The notes beneath the pieces are model-generated. The model was not told the origin of the DNA. It did not search any database and was given only the letters and a program-made list of their open reading frames with translations. Below, piece by piece: positions 41,881 to 49,805 of a stretch of DNA of 61,242 nucleotides. The position numbers were made by a program, and so were the translations under genes. Positions within the stretch are counted from its first letter, which is position 1; every line of letters begins with the position of its first letter. This DNA is from Clostridia bacterium (GTDB lineage: Bacteria > Bacillota > Clostridia > Oscillospirales > CAG-272), in assembly GCA_017622085.1 (NCBI GenBank), contig JAGARU010000013.1, positions 1 to 61,242 on the forward strand, read 5' to 3'.

Positions 41881-43473
41881 TTATCGAAGGTTGTTATCTA
41901 AAATGGCCAAAGCTACGGTAATTCCGTCTACCGCCGCGCTGGTGATGCCGCCTGCATATCCGGCACCCTCACCGCAGGGATATACGTCCGGGTGACCGGG
42001 GCAAGTGTAATTTTCACCGCGCAAGATGCGGAGCGGGGCGGAAGTACGGGTCTCCACACCGGTAATTGGTACATCCGGGGCATCAAAGTCAGCAATACGG
42101 CGGCCGAAGGCAGTAAAGCCCGTTTTCAGCCCGTCGGAAACAAACTTGGGCAGAACTCGATTCAAGTCAGCCACGTGACAATTTCCGTTCATATAGGAGG
42201 GGCGGATCCGTTTGGGCTCCCGAAGGGCTTTGCCCTCATAAAAATCGCCCAAAGTCTGCACAGGAGCGGCATAGCGGCCACCGCCAGCTGCAAAGGCGGC
42301 GCGCTCAAGGGAGCGCTGGAACTCGATGGCAAGGCGGGGATCGTTGCCGTAATCCTCCCGATCCACGGACACGGCGATGGCAGCGTTGGCGTTAACGCCG
42401 TCCCGGGCATGGCGGCTCATACCGTTCACAACGACGGTGTTTTCTTCCGAGGCGGCAGCTACCACCTCGCCTCCGGGGCACATACAGAAGGAATACACGC
42501 CCTTGGCTCCCAGTCGATGGGAAACGGCGTACTCCGCATGGCCGAGGCGAGGATCGCCGGCAAATCGACCAAAGAGAGCCGAATCGATCTCTTCCTGAAG
42601 ATGCTCTATGCGCACCCCCACGGAAAAGGGCTTAGCTTCAATGGCAAAGCCTTGATCCATCAAATAGCTGTAAGTATCTCTTGCACTGTGACCCAAGGCC
42701 AAAACCAAGGTGCCGTAAGCTACGGTATCACCGTCAGCAGTGGTTAGCCGGCCGTTTCCAAAGGACACGGCGCGGGTATTATAGCGGATCTCACCGCCAA
42801 GGCGGAGGATCTCCTGTGCCATATTTTTTACTACGGTCCGAAGAACATCTGTACCCACGTGAGGCTTGGCACGATACACGATGTCATCGGGAGCTCCCAT
42901 GTCGGCCAAGGTTTTCAGAACAAAGGCACACTTAGGATCACTGATACGGGTGGTCAGCTTTCCGTCTGAAAAGGTTCCGGCACCGCCGGCTCCAAACTGA
43001 ATGTTACTGTTAGTATCCAAAATGCGTTCCCGATAGAAACGATCCACAGAGGCAACGCGGGAATCCACGTCTCCGCCACGCTCCAGCACCAAAGGTTTCA
43101 GGCCGCATTTTGCGAGAATTAAAGCACAAAACATGCCCGCAGGGCCGAACCCCACAACAACAGGGCGTTCCTTACGCCACGGCTTGCTGTATGAGAGGTC
43201 GAGATCCCATCCGGACATGTATTTGATCCCGAATTTTTTAAGAAGAGCGTCTTCCGCCCGGGTGCCTTGCTTTGCCTCCACCTCTGCCACCACCGAGGAA
43301 ACAAAGTGGACGTTATCCCGGTCTCTGGCATCGATGGATCGGCGATTGATGGCGAAATTCACAGGGTCACGGAAAAGGCCGCTTGCCCTGATCCGTTTTT
43401 TCGCCAAAGAAAAGATCGCTTCATCCGGGGCGAAAATTTCGCTTTTGATCTGTTCGACGATGATTCGCGTCAT
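41881..43473 (-). CDS. FAD-dependent dehydrogenase-like protein (COG2509 type)
   Basis: 530 residues. About 95 N-terminal residues form a small alpha/beta domain found in this family; then VVVGFGPAGMFCALILAK binds the FAD dinucleotide, with LERGG at the end of the second strand. IQFGAGGAGTFSDGKLTTR and VYPCGEGAGYAGGITSAAVD are hallmark segments. No substrate is established for the family. It lies between cdaR and recJ and probably shares their transcript. Confidence 0.87.
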   Translation of the reverse strand: MTRIIVEQIKSEIFAPDEAIFSLAKKRIRASGLFRDPVNFAINRRSIDARDRDNVHFVSSVVAEVEAKQGTRAEDALLKKFGIKYMSGWDLDLSYSKPWRKERPVVVGFGPAGMFCALILAKCGLKPLVLERGGDVDSRVASVDRFYRERILDTNSNIQFGAGGAGTFSDGKLTTRISDPKCAFVLKTLADMGAPDDIVYRAKPHVGTDVLRTVVKNMAQEILRLGGEIRYNTRAVSFGNGRLTTADGDTVAYGTLVLALGHSARDTYSYLMDQGFAIEAKPFSVGVRIEHLQEEIDSALFGRFAGDPRLGHAEYAVSHRLGAKGVYSFCMCPGGEVVAAASEENTVVVNGMSRHARDGVNANAAIAVSVDREDYGNDPRLAIEFQRSLERAAFAAGGGRYAAPVQTLGDFYEGKALREPKRIRPSYMNGNCHVADLNRVLPKFVSDGLKTGFTAFGRRIADFDAPDVPITGVETRTSAPLRILRGENYTCPGHPDVYPCGEGAGYAGGITSAAVDGITVALAILDNNLR

Positions 43474-43478
43474 AACCG

Positions 43479-43949
43479 CTACTGGTCCTCCGAGGGCAAC
43501 TCAACATTCACGGTAATGGTCTCCTGAGAGAGACTGTGGACGCGGTAGCCGCTAGGCAACACGTACAAAATTTCAAGCTGGTACGTGCCGCTCTCTTCGA
43601 TACCAAAGGTATCGATTACAAGGGTGATCTGCTGAGATTCCAGGGCGTTGATTCGATTTTTCTTGGCAATCACGGTAACGTCAACAGTCAATTCACTTCC
43701 CTCGGCGGGAGTAACAACTGCATCCGCGAAGTTCATAATCTTAATCGGTACGTCCTCGTAGGTCTTATACGCATCGGGCGGATTGATCTCCATGACAAAG
43801 ACCCAAATGATCACAGCCAGAACAAGCGTAATAATCCGCGGCCAAAAAAGCTTTAAACGGCGGCTTTTTTTCTCGTCCTTTACAGCATCCAAATCTCCGG
43901 TTGCATCCGAGACGACACCTTCTTTTACCTCAAGCTCTTCATTTGCCAA
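43479..43949 (-). CDS. cdaR: CdaR-like YbbR-domain protein, short form
   Basis: 156 residues from a TTG at 43949 with GGGGAGGTGA at ideal spacing; an earlier TTG has no such site. One membrane helix (LFWPRIITLVLAVIIWVFV) is followed by a single YbbR-like domain (VPIKIMNFADAVVTPAEG, LSQETITVNVELP). Bacillus CdaR has several YbbR domains; this is a one-domain version. CdaR modulates the diadenylate cyclase CdaA on the membrane. The gene overlaps cdaA by eleven bases. Confidence 0.85.
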   Translation of the reverse strand: MANEELEVKEGVVSDATGDLDAVKDEKKSRRLKLFWPRIITLVLAVIIWVFVMEINPPDAYKTYEDVPIKIMNFADAVVTPAEGSELTVDVTVIAKKNRINALESQQITLVIDTFGIEESGTYQLEILYVLPSGYRVHSLSQETITVNVELPSEDQ

Positions 43950-44811
43950 AGAAATCACCTCCCCAGCCAAATTTGTTTATCGGTGTGTGTGTATGGGGCT
44001 CCTTGTGGGCGGGCTCCTTTACTAACTGCTCCTCCAGCTTGCGCTTCATAGAGACACGGGTAAAGTTCCGCTTTAGAACGCCGTCAATGGCGATGGACAC
44101 GATGCCGGTTTCCTCGGAAACCACGACTACGATCGCATCGCTGTTTTCGCTCATGCCGATGGCCGCGCGGTGGCGGGTGCCAAGATCCTTAATGATGTCC
44201 GCATTCGTGGAAAGAGGAAGCAGACATCCTGCGGCATGAAGCCGGTTATCGCGGATGATCATAGCTCCATCGTGGAGCGGGGCTTTGTTGAAAAATATAT
44301 TTTTGATCAGGAACGAGCTGGCGGTTGCATCAATTACTGTTCCTGTCAAAATAAGATCGCCCAGCTTAGTGCTACGCTCAAAGACGATGATCGCGCCGGT
44401 TTTGCTCTTTGCCATATCAAACACGGCATCGCAGATCTCGTTGATCATAGCAACCGTTTCGCTAGTGCTCTTCTCTGTCGTGGTTTTCAGCGTCTGAAGG
44501 GGCTTGCCACCTACCTTCTCAAGAGCAGAACGGATCTCAGGCTGGAAAATGATGAAAATCAACACCCATCCGCTGTCCAGAATACCGGAAAGAATCGCAC
44601 TGACGGCATTGAGCTGCAAAAGCCGACAGAAAACAACTAAGAGGCCAAACAGAATCAAGCCAAAGGCAAGCTGCGCTGCGCGGCGCTGGCTAATAAAGCG
44701 GTAGCCAAAGTATAGAAGACCCCAAAGGAACAGAATATCGATTATATCAACTAGATTGATCGCGCCAAACAGATTGACCACGTCAATGTAAATACCACTT
44801 AACCATTCCAC
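43939..44811 (-). CDS. cdaA: Diadenylate cyclase CdaA
   Basis: 290 residues from a GTG preceded by GAGAGGTGA. Three membrane helices (about 23-40, 50-65, 70-88) precede the DAC domain with the catalytic DGA (KAPLHDGAMIIRDN), GCLLPLS, and the ATP-binding GTRHRAAIGMSE. It condenses two ATP to c-di-AMP, which controls potassium uptake and wall homeostasis. A short basic C-terminal tail follows. It heads the long minus-strand run from a good promoter. Confidence 0.96.
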   Translation of the reverse strand: MEWLSGIYIDVVNLFGAINLVDIIDILFLWGLLYFGYRFISQRRAAQLAFGLILFGLLVVFCRLLQLNAVSAILSGILDSGWVLIFIIFQPEIRSALEKVGGKPLQTLKTTTEKSTSETVAMINEICDAVFDMAKSKTGAIIVFERSTKLGDLILTGTVIDATASSFLIKNIFFNKAPLHDGAMIIRDNRLHAAGCLLPLSTNADIIKDLGTRHRAAIGMSENSDAIVVVVSEETGIVSIAIDGVLKRNFTRVSMKRKLEEQLVKEPAHKEPHTHTPINKFGWGGDFFGK

Positions 44812-44862
44812 GGCAAATCACCTCTCGACAGAATACGGGGTCTAATGAACACCCTCTTAATA

Positions 44863-44891
44863 ATCATAACATACTATAAGAGAAAATTCAA
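44863..44891 (-). promoter_or_regulatory. Sigma-A promoter for the cdaA operon
   Basis: Minus strand TTGAAT (44886-44891), 17-base spacer, TATGAT (44863-44868), about 50 bases before the start codon. Confidence 0.8.
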
Positions 44892-44947
44892 ATACTTTTT
44901 CACATATTTTGCATAAATTTTTGTGGGTAAAATTTCCTCTGTGCAAC

Positions 44948-44976
44948 TTGATTCCCGTTCCTTGATGTGCTATGAT
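44948..44976 (+). promoter_or_regulatory. Sigma-A promoter for the PHP gene
   Basis: TTGATT (44948-44953), 17-base spacer, TATGAT (44971-44976), about 45 bases before the start codon; divergent from the cdaA promoter 57 bases away. Confidence 0.75.
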
Positions 44977-45019
44977 GGATTTAACAAAAACACAAAGTCA
45001 ACGGAGAAAGGAATCAACA

Positions 45020-45682
45020 ATGGAACACAAAATCGAGCTACACTGCCATTGCAGAGAGGTCAGCCACTGCGCAGACGCTGATACGGCACTGGTTGCGAAA
45101 AAATATCTGGAGGCCGGATACTCCACCATCGTTCTTACCAACCACTTCAACTGGGATACCATGCGCGGCTGGGGAGATGAAACCTATGAGGCGTTCGTTA
45201 CACGGTACGTCCAAGCAGCAGAAAAGCTGAGGGAATGTCTTGGAGACAAAATCACGGTTCTTCTTGGTATGGAGATCCGCTTCTCAAGCAACTGGAACGA
45301 CTATCTGGTTTACGGCATGACACCGGAATTTCTTCATGCACACCCCGACATGCTCGATATGGATCTTGGTTCCTTCCGCCAACTTGTCAACGAAAACGGA
45401 ATGCTTCTCTTCCAAGCACACCCCTTCCGGTTTGGAATGACTACCACCAACCCGAACTATCTGGATGGCATCGAATCTCACAACGGTCACCCACACCACA
45501 ACAGTAACAACGATATCGCGGAAGCCTGGGCGACAAAATACAATCTCCTCCGCTCCGCCGGATCGGACTACCATCACGAGAGAGACGTTCCCACCAGCGG
45601 TGTAATTTCTTCGCATCCGATCACCACGCAGGAGGAGCTATTGAGCCTGCTGCGCTCCGGCGATTTCAAGATCATCGAATAA
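45020..45682 (+). CDS. PHP-domain phosphoesterase-like protein
   Basis: 220 residues from MEHKIELHCHCREVSHCADA, start chosen by AAAGGAATCAACA. The HxH near the N-terminus, AGYSTIVLTNHFNWD, LGMEIRF, LLFQAHPFR and the C-terminal GSDYHHERD supply the metal ligands of a PHP trinuclear site. Stand-alone PHP proteins hydrolyse phosphate esters such as histidinol phosphate or nucleotide derivatives; no his operon is visible. Ends before a very strong terminator. Confidence 0.85.
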   Translation: MEHKIELHCHCREVSHCADADTALVAKKYLEAGYSTIVLTNHFNWDTMRGWGDETYEAFVTRYVQAAEKLRECLGDKITVLLGMEIRFSSNWNDYLVYGMTPEFLHAHPDMLDMDLGSFRQLVNENGMLLFQAHPFRFGMTTTNPNYLDGIESHNGHPHHNSNNDIAEAWATKYNLLRSAGSDYHHERDVPTSGVISSHPITTQEELLSLLRSGDFKIIE

Positions 45683-45687
45683 GCCGT

Positions 45688-45728
45688 ATCGCCGATTTTA
45701 TGCGTTTGCATAAAATCGGCGATATTTG
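45688..45728 (+). terminator. Strong terminator after the PHP gene
   Basis: Sixteen-base perfect inverted repeat (45688-45703 with 45708-45723), loop GTTT, followed by ATTTGTTT. Confidence 0.85.
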
Positions 45729-45818
45729 TTTGGGCGCTCGCCGCTTTATAAATTTGTCTAATTTTAAAAATCCTTGCAAAATTAACAAAATCTTAATGAA
45801 CCTTTAACGACTCCAGAC

Positions 45819-45847
45819 TTGCAATTCTCCTTGATTTGTGGTAAAAT
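45819..45847 (+). promoter_or_regulatory. Promoter for the small membrane protein gene
   Basis: TTGCAA (45819-45824), 17-base spacer, TAAAAT (45842-45847), 27 bases before the start codon. Confidence 0.65.
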
Positions 45848-45874
45848 TTTTACTGCGAAATGGGAGGAGATCTT

Positions 45875-46243
45875 ATGCGTTCTACATTTGCCAAATTCAA
45901 AAACCAGATCCGGAGCGCCGCGCGTGTGCTGTTAAATCCACGACTGGTTCTTTGCTTTGCTCTGGCGTGGATGGTCACCAATGGATGGTGCTATATCGCC
46001 ATCATTTTAGGCACATGGCTAAAGTTATCCTGGATGGCATGGGCAGGCACAGCGTACGCCAGCTTTCTGTGGCTTCCCTTCACCCCTGAGAAGATTGTGA
46101 CCATTCTCCTTTCCATTGCGCTTCTACGTCTCCTTTTCCCGAACGACGAGCAAACATTAAAGCTTTTAAAGGACAAGCTGGCGAATCTGAAGGCTGCCGT
46201 GCGGCACAGAAAGGCCCACAAACAAAAGCGAAAAAGAACCTGA
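45875..46243 (+). CDS. Small two-to-three-helix membrane protein
   Basis: 122 residues from MRSTFAKFKNQ, start fixed by GGGAGGAGATCTT. Helices at about 30-50, 52-68 and 70-86 (FTPEKIVTILLSIALLRLLF), then a strongly basic cytoplasmic tail (RHRKAHKQKRKRT). The arrangement resembles uncharacterised clostridial membrane proteins seen near prfB. No function can be assigned; the basic tail could bind nucleic acid or acidic phospholipid. Confidence 0.68.
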   Translation: MRSTFAKFKNQIRSAARVLLNPRLVLCFALAWMVTNGWCYIAIILGTWLKLSWMAWAGTAYASFLWLPFTPEKIVTILLSIALLRLLFPNDEQTLKLLKDKLANLKAAVRHRKAHKQKRKRT

Positions 46244-46270
46244 GGCCAAGCAACTTGCCTCAGGTTTCTT
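46237..46270 (+). terminator. Terminator before prfB
   Basis: AACCTGAGGC (46237-46246) pairs with GCCTCAGGTT (46257-46266), loop of ten bases, then TCTTATAT. Confidence 0.78.
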
Positions 46271-46300
46271 ATATTTCGGAGCATACGCCACATTAGCCTC

Positions 46301-46329
46301 TTGATTTTTTGGGGATTATATGGTAGAAT
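46301..46329 (+). promoter_or_regulatory. Promoter for prfB
   Basis: TTGATT (46301-46306), 17-base spacer, TAGAAT (46324-46329), 44 bases before the start codon. Confidence 0.7.
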
Positions 46330-46373
46330 ATTTTGTAATATTGAATTTTCACTACCGTTTTGGGAGGTTTACC

Positions 46374-47483
46374 GTGTTAATTACCATTGAAGACGCAAAG
46401 CACCGTCTGGAAGGCTTCCGTGAGGATATTGCTGAACTTGGCGCATCCCTTAAAATTGAAGAAAAAAGAGAGCAGGCCTCCGAGCTTGAGGCTAAGACCT
46501 TTGACCCCGCATTCTGGTCCAATCAGGAGAAATCCGCGTCCACTCTCCAGTTGATCAAACAGTTAAAGAGCACCATTGAGTCCTACGAAAAGCTTCAGGC
46601 GCGTCTTGAAGATACAATCACCATGGCAGAAATGGCCATTGAGGAAAACGACGAATCCTTTACCGATGAAATCCTAGCCGAAGAGGAAGCCATCAAAGCA
46701 GAGGAGGAGCGCATGCGTATTGAAACACTTCTTTCCGGCGAATATGACCGAAACAACGCCATCGTTTCCTTCCATCCCGGCGCCGGCGGAACAGAGGCAC
46801 AGGACTGGGCGCAGATGCTGTACCGTATGTACACCCGTTGGGGCGAAAAGCATGGCTTCAATGTCAAGCTGGTTGACTGGTTGGACGGCGACGAGGCCGG
46901 ACTCAAGAGCGCAACAATCATGGTAGAGGGCACCAACGCATACGGCTATCTCAAGAGCGAAAACGGTGTGCACCGTTTAGTTCGTGTTTCTCCCTTCGAC
47001 GCATCCGGACGTAGACAGACATCTTTTGCATCTGTCGAAGTTATGCCCGAGCTGGAGGATGATGGATCCATTGAAATCCGCGACGAGGATTTGGAGATCA
47101 CCGCGCACCGTTCCAGCGGCGCCGGTGGTCAGCACATCAACAAGACGGACTCTGCAATCCGCATAGTGCACATTCCTACGGGCATTGTAGTAGGATGCCA
47201 GACCGAACGTAGCCAGCTTCAAAACAAGGAAACGGCCATGAAAATGCTGAAATCCAAGCTGGCAGAAATCAAGGAGCGGGAGCGTCTTGACAAGATTGGA
47301 GACATTCAGGGTGTAAAGACCAAAATCGAGTGGGGCGCGCAGATCCGATCCTACGTATTTATGCCTTATACACTTGCCAAAGATACTCGCACCGGCTATG
47401 AAGATGGCAATATTCAATCCGTCATGGACGGTAACATTGACGAGTTTATCAATGCTTACCTGAAGATGATCTCCAACAAGTAA
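46374..47483 (+). CDS. prfB: Peptide chain release factor 2
   Basis: 369 residues from a GTG at 46374 with GGGAGGT upstream. RF2 identity rests on the stop-recognition tripeptide SPF (VRVSPFDASGRRQ) and the hydrolysis motif GGQ (SSGAGGQHINKTDSA). It terminates translation at UAA and UGA. The reading frame is continuous, so the in-frame UGA with programmed +1 frameshift used by many bacteria to autoregulate prfB is absent. The stop TAA overlaps the ATG of the methylase gene by one base. Confidence 0.96.
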   Translation: MLITIEDAKHRLEGFREDIAELGASLKIEEKREQASELEAKTFDPAFWSNQEKSASTLQLIKQLKSTIESYEKLQARLEDTITMAEMAIEENDESFTDEILAEEEAIKAEEERMRIETLLSGEYDRNNAIVSFHPGAGGTEAQDWAQMLYRMYTRWGEKHGFNVKLVDWLDGDEAGLKSATIMVEGTNAYGYLKSENGVHRLVRVSPFDASGRRQTSFASVEVMPELEDDGSIEIRDEDLEITAHRSSGAGGQHINKTDSAIRIVHIPTGIVVGCQTERSQLQNKETAMKMLKSKLAEIKERERLDKIGDIQGVKTKIEWGAQIRSYVFMPYTLAKDTRTGYEDGNIQSVMDGNIDEFINAYLKMISNK

Positions 47484-48250
47484 TGATTAAGGAAGAAAAA
47501 CGCTTTTCAAGCTCTACGCTGTTCGAGGGTATGACGTCCATACGCGCCGTCCTCTCCTCGGAGAATGCGGGAGCGAGAACGATTGAAAAAGTCCTTTACG
47601 ACCGTGCCAAGGAAAAGACCAAGGCCAAAGAGCTTGGATACTTACGCCGCATCTCCAGCGAACGCGGCTTCACCGTTGAGGCGATCTCTTCAGGGGGGCT
47701 GGATGAATTGGCGGTGGGAAACACCCACGGCGGAATTTTAGCTCTTTGTACCGAGCGGCAGTTCTCTGCCCCTTCCGACGCAGACATCCGGGCGGACGGA
47801 TTTTACGCCATGATCGAGGGGATCGAAGACCCGTACAATTTTGGTTACGCCCTTCGGTCGCTTTATGCGGCCGGGGTGGACGGGATTCTTTTATCGCCGC
47901 GCAACTGGATGAGCGCCGCAGGCGTGGTCTGCCGTGCTTCTGCGGGAGCCTCAGAGTTGGTTCCGATTTATATTGCCGAGGTCGAAGATACTATTGAGCT
48001 GTTCAAATCCAAGGGCTACAAGGTCGTATGTGCGGATATTGAAAACTCCGTCAGCCTGTATGAGGCTGATCTTAAAAAACCGGTATTTTTGATTGTCGGC
48101 GGTGAAAAACGGGGCATTTCCCGGAGCGTTCTCAATGCCGCCGATCAGATCGTACGCATTGACTACGGACGGGAATTCAAGGCTTCCCTGTCTGCCGCTT
48201 CCGCGTCAACCGTTCTGGCCTTTGAGGTCTATCGTCAAAATCGCCGCTGA
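47483..48250 (+). CDS. TrmH/SpoU-family RNA methyltransferase
   Basis: 255 residues. The N-terminal substrate-binding part (FEGMTSIRAVLSSENAGART) precedes a SPOUT knot with IEGIEDPYNFGYALRSLYAA (motif 1), LIVGGEKRGISRSVLNAADQ (motif 2) and FKASLSAASASTVLAFEVYR (motif 3). It would 2'-O-methylate a ribose in rRNA or tRNA. Motif 1 has DPYNFGYALR where most members read DPxNxGAIxR, hinting at a divergent subgroup. Translationally coupled to prfB. Confidence 0.9.
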   Translation: MIKEEKRFSSSTLFEGMTSIRAVLSSENAGARTIEKVLYDRAKEKTKAKELGYLRRISSERGFTVEAISSGGLDELAVGNTHGGILALCTERQFSAPSDADIRADGFYAMIEGIEDPYNFGYALRSLYAAGVDGILLSPRNWMSAAGVVCRASAGASELVPIYIAEVEDTIELFKSKGYKVVCADIENSVSLYEADLKKPVFLIVGGEKRGISRSVLNAADQIVRIDYGREFKASLSAASASTVLAFEVYRQNRR

Positions 48251-48262
48251 AAGGAGTACGCT

Positions 48263-48583
48263 ATGCTTGATTTAGCAGAAATGCAAGAGCTGCAGAAAGC
48301 ACTACAGGAAAAGTATTTTGACAAATGGGGCGGACTTCCCCCGCAGAAGGCGCGCGAAAAGTTGCTTTGGATGATTGCCGAAGCCGGCGAGGCGGCACAG
48401 GATATCAAACACCACGGCGATAAGCGGATTTTAGAGGATCCAGAGGCGCGCACCCATTTTGCAGAAGAAATGTGCGACGTGTTGATGTATTTAAACGACG
48501 TGCTTCTCTGTTATGGTATTACACCGGACGAGGTGGAAGCAATTTATCGCAAAAAGCACGACCGAAATATGAATCGTTGGTAA
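48263..48583 (+). CDS. MazG-like nucleotide pyrophosphohydrolase
   Basis: 106 residues, one all-alpha MazG-like domain. The metal site is visible in MIAEAGEAAQDIKHHGD (ExxE) and HFAEEMCDVLMYLNDVL (ExxD). Single-domain members hydrolyse non-canonical dNTPs. GAAAGGAGTACGCT precedes the ATG, 12 bases after the methylase stop, so it is part of the prfB operon and is closed by a terminator. Confidence 0.87.
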   Translation: MLDLAEMQELQKALQEKYFDKWGGLPPQKAREKLLWMIAEAGEAAQDIKHHGDKRILEDPEARTHFAEEMCDVLMYLNDVLLCYGITPDEVEAIYRKKHDRNMNRW

Positions 48584-48587
48584 CGTC

Positions 48588-48619
48588 AAGGACCTCCTCT
48601 GCTGAGGAGGTCCTTTTGC
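48588..48619 (+). terminator. Terminator of the prfB operon
   Basis: Twelve-base perfect stem AAGGACCTCCTC (48588-48599) with GAGGAGGTCCTT (48604-48615), loop TGCT, then TTGC; the T-run is short. Confidence 0.8.
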
Positions 48620-48633
48620 TAAAAGGAGTAGAT

Positions 48634-49125
48634 ATGGAAAACGCTTATTGGGAAGCAATTGACGCCGCATATTTTGCACTTGAAGAAAAGAAGGCAGAGG
48701 TTGCCGCGATTTTGCTCCGCAACCGATACCGCACAAGCGAGAGCTGGTACAACGGTCATTATCGAAAAAATGCCATCGGTGAGTGGATACGGGAATCGTA
48801 TCCCATTCCGGTTTTGACCGTTCTCGGGCTTTGCGACATTGAAATTGAATTCGACAAGATTAGCGTAAGTACAAAGCTGGAGCGCGGAAGAGCCATGGAA
48901 TACGATTATGAAAAGCTAAATGAATTTACCTTTGAAGCATACGGTGTTGAAGACTATCTGATGGATTTTTATCAGTCCGGGCAGAACTTCCGCAAAATAA
49001 AGGCAAATGTAGAAAAGAGTGGAGAGGCCGAGGTCGGATACTCCTTTTTGCTCCCCACAGAGATTTGCGAAGATGAGCTGGTTAAGCTATTGACCTTGCT
49101 TGACCAAGAAGGATTTTATATTTAA
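48634..49125 (+). CDS. Hypothetical protein, 163 residues
   Basis: Start fixed by AAAAGGAGTAGAT. Soluble, acidic, with an N-terminal helix (WEAIDAAYFALEEKKAEVAA), a central YPIPVLTVLGLCDIEIEFDK and a C-terminus VGYSFLLPTEICEDELVKLL. The overall look resembles small immunity-type or SMI1-like fold proteins, but no diagnostic motif is present. It lies right behind the prfB terminator and begins the plus-strand accessory block. Confidence 0.6.
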   Translation: MENAYWEAIDAAYFALEEKKAEVAAILLRNRYRTSESWYNGHYRKNAIGEWIRESYPIPVLTVLGLCDIEIEFDKISVSTKLERGRAMEYDYEKLNEFTFEAYGVEDYLMDFYQSGQNFRKIKANVEKSGEAEVGYSFLLPTEICEDELVKLLTLLDQEGFYI

Positions 49126-49145
49126 CCCCCACGGGAGAGAAAGAT

Positions 49146-49784
49146 TTGAAAGTTTTGATTGGAACCACAAACCCGTCGAAGGTAAAGCGATTTTCTGCTT
49201 TGCTTTCTGACTGTGAAATTGAATTCCTCACGTTATCTGATCTTGGTATCACGGCAGAGCCCGAGGAAGCTGGGATCACGCCCATCGAAAATGCGCGAAT
49301 CAAGGCCGGCTTTTACGGACAGTATTTTGATCGGGTGATATGCAACGACTCCGGATTATATTTTGATGAAATGGACTTAGAGGATCCGCGTCAACCGGGG
49401 CTTAACGTGCGGACGCCAAACGGGGGCAAGCGGCTGAATGACGAAGAGATGCTCGCTTATTACGCTGGCCTAGCGCAGTCACTGGGAGGAAAGGCAACTG
49501 CCTTTTATATGGACGGCATTGCCGTTTACAATCGAGGAGAGATCCGCGCCTTCATGGAGGATCGGGAGGTTGCGCGGGAATCAGCGTTTTACATGGTTGA
49601 CACACCTTCGCCGGTGAGACAACCGGGATGGCCCCTGAATTCCCTTTCTCTCAACCGCAATACCCTTACTTATTTTTCCGAGACCGGCAACAACCGGTAT
49701 GACACCACGGAGGAGTCTATCATTATAGGCAACTACCGAAAACACTTGATTTCTTTTTTGAAGGATGCTTTGGGAATCCGGTAG
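49146..49784 (+). CDS. RdgB/HAM1-like non-canonical NTP pyrophosphatase
   Basis: 212 residues from a TTG with GGGAGAG upstream. KVLIGTTNPSKVKRFSALL is the Ham1-family opening; EAGITPIENARIKAGFYGQ and VICNDSGLYFDEM (catalytic acid) follow. The middle is longer than in RdgB (NVRTPNGGKRLNDEEMLAYY). This divergent group probably hydrolyses ITP/XTP-like nucleotides, or another nucleoside triphosphate. Next to several NUDIX genes it fits a nucleotide-handling accessory set. Confidence 0.8.
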   Translation: MKVLIGTTNPSKVKRFSALLSDCEIEFLTLSDLGITAEPEEAGITPIENARIKAGFYGQYFDRVICNDSGLYFDEMDLEDPRQPGLNVRTPNGGKRLNDEEMLAYYAGLAQSLGGKATAFYMDGIAVYNRGEIRAFMEDREVARESAFYMVDTPSPVRQPGWPLNSLSLNRNTLTYFSETGNNRYDTTEESIIIGNYRKHLISFLKDALGIR

Positions 49785-49805
49785 CGCGGAATCACGGAGG
49801 ATATT

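Noticed and set aside
39689..41995. 768-codon open frame on the plus strand opposite recJ
   Set aside because: Antisense shadow of a clear recJ; length results from codon bias, and no domain is recognisable.
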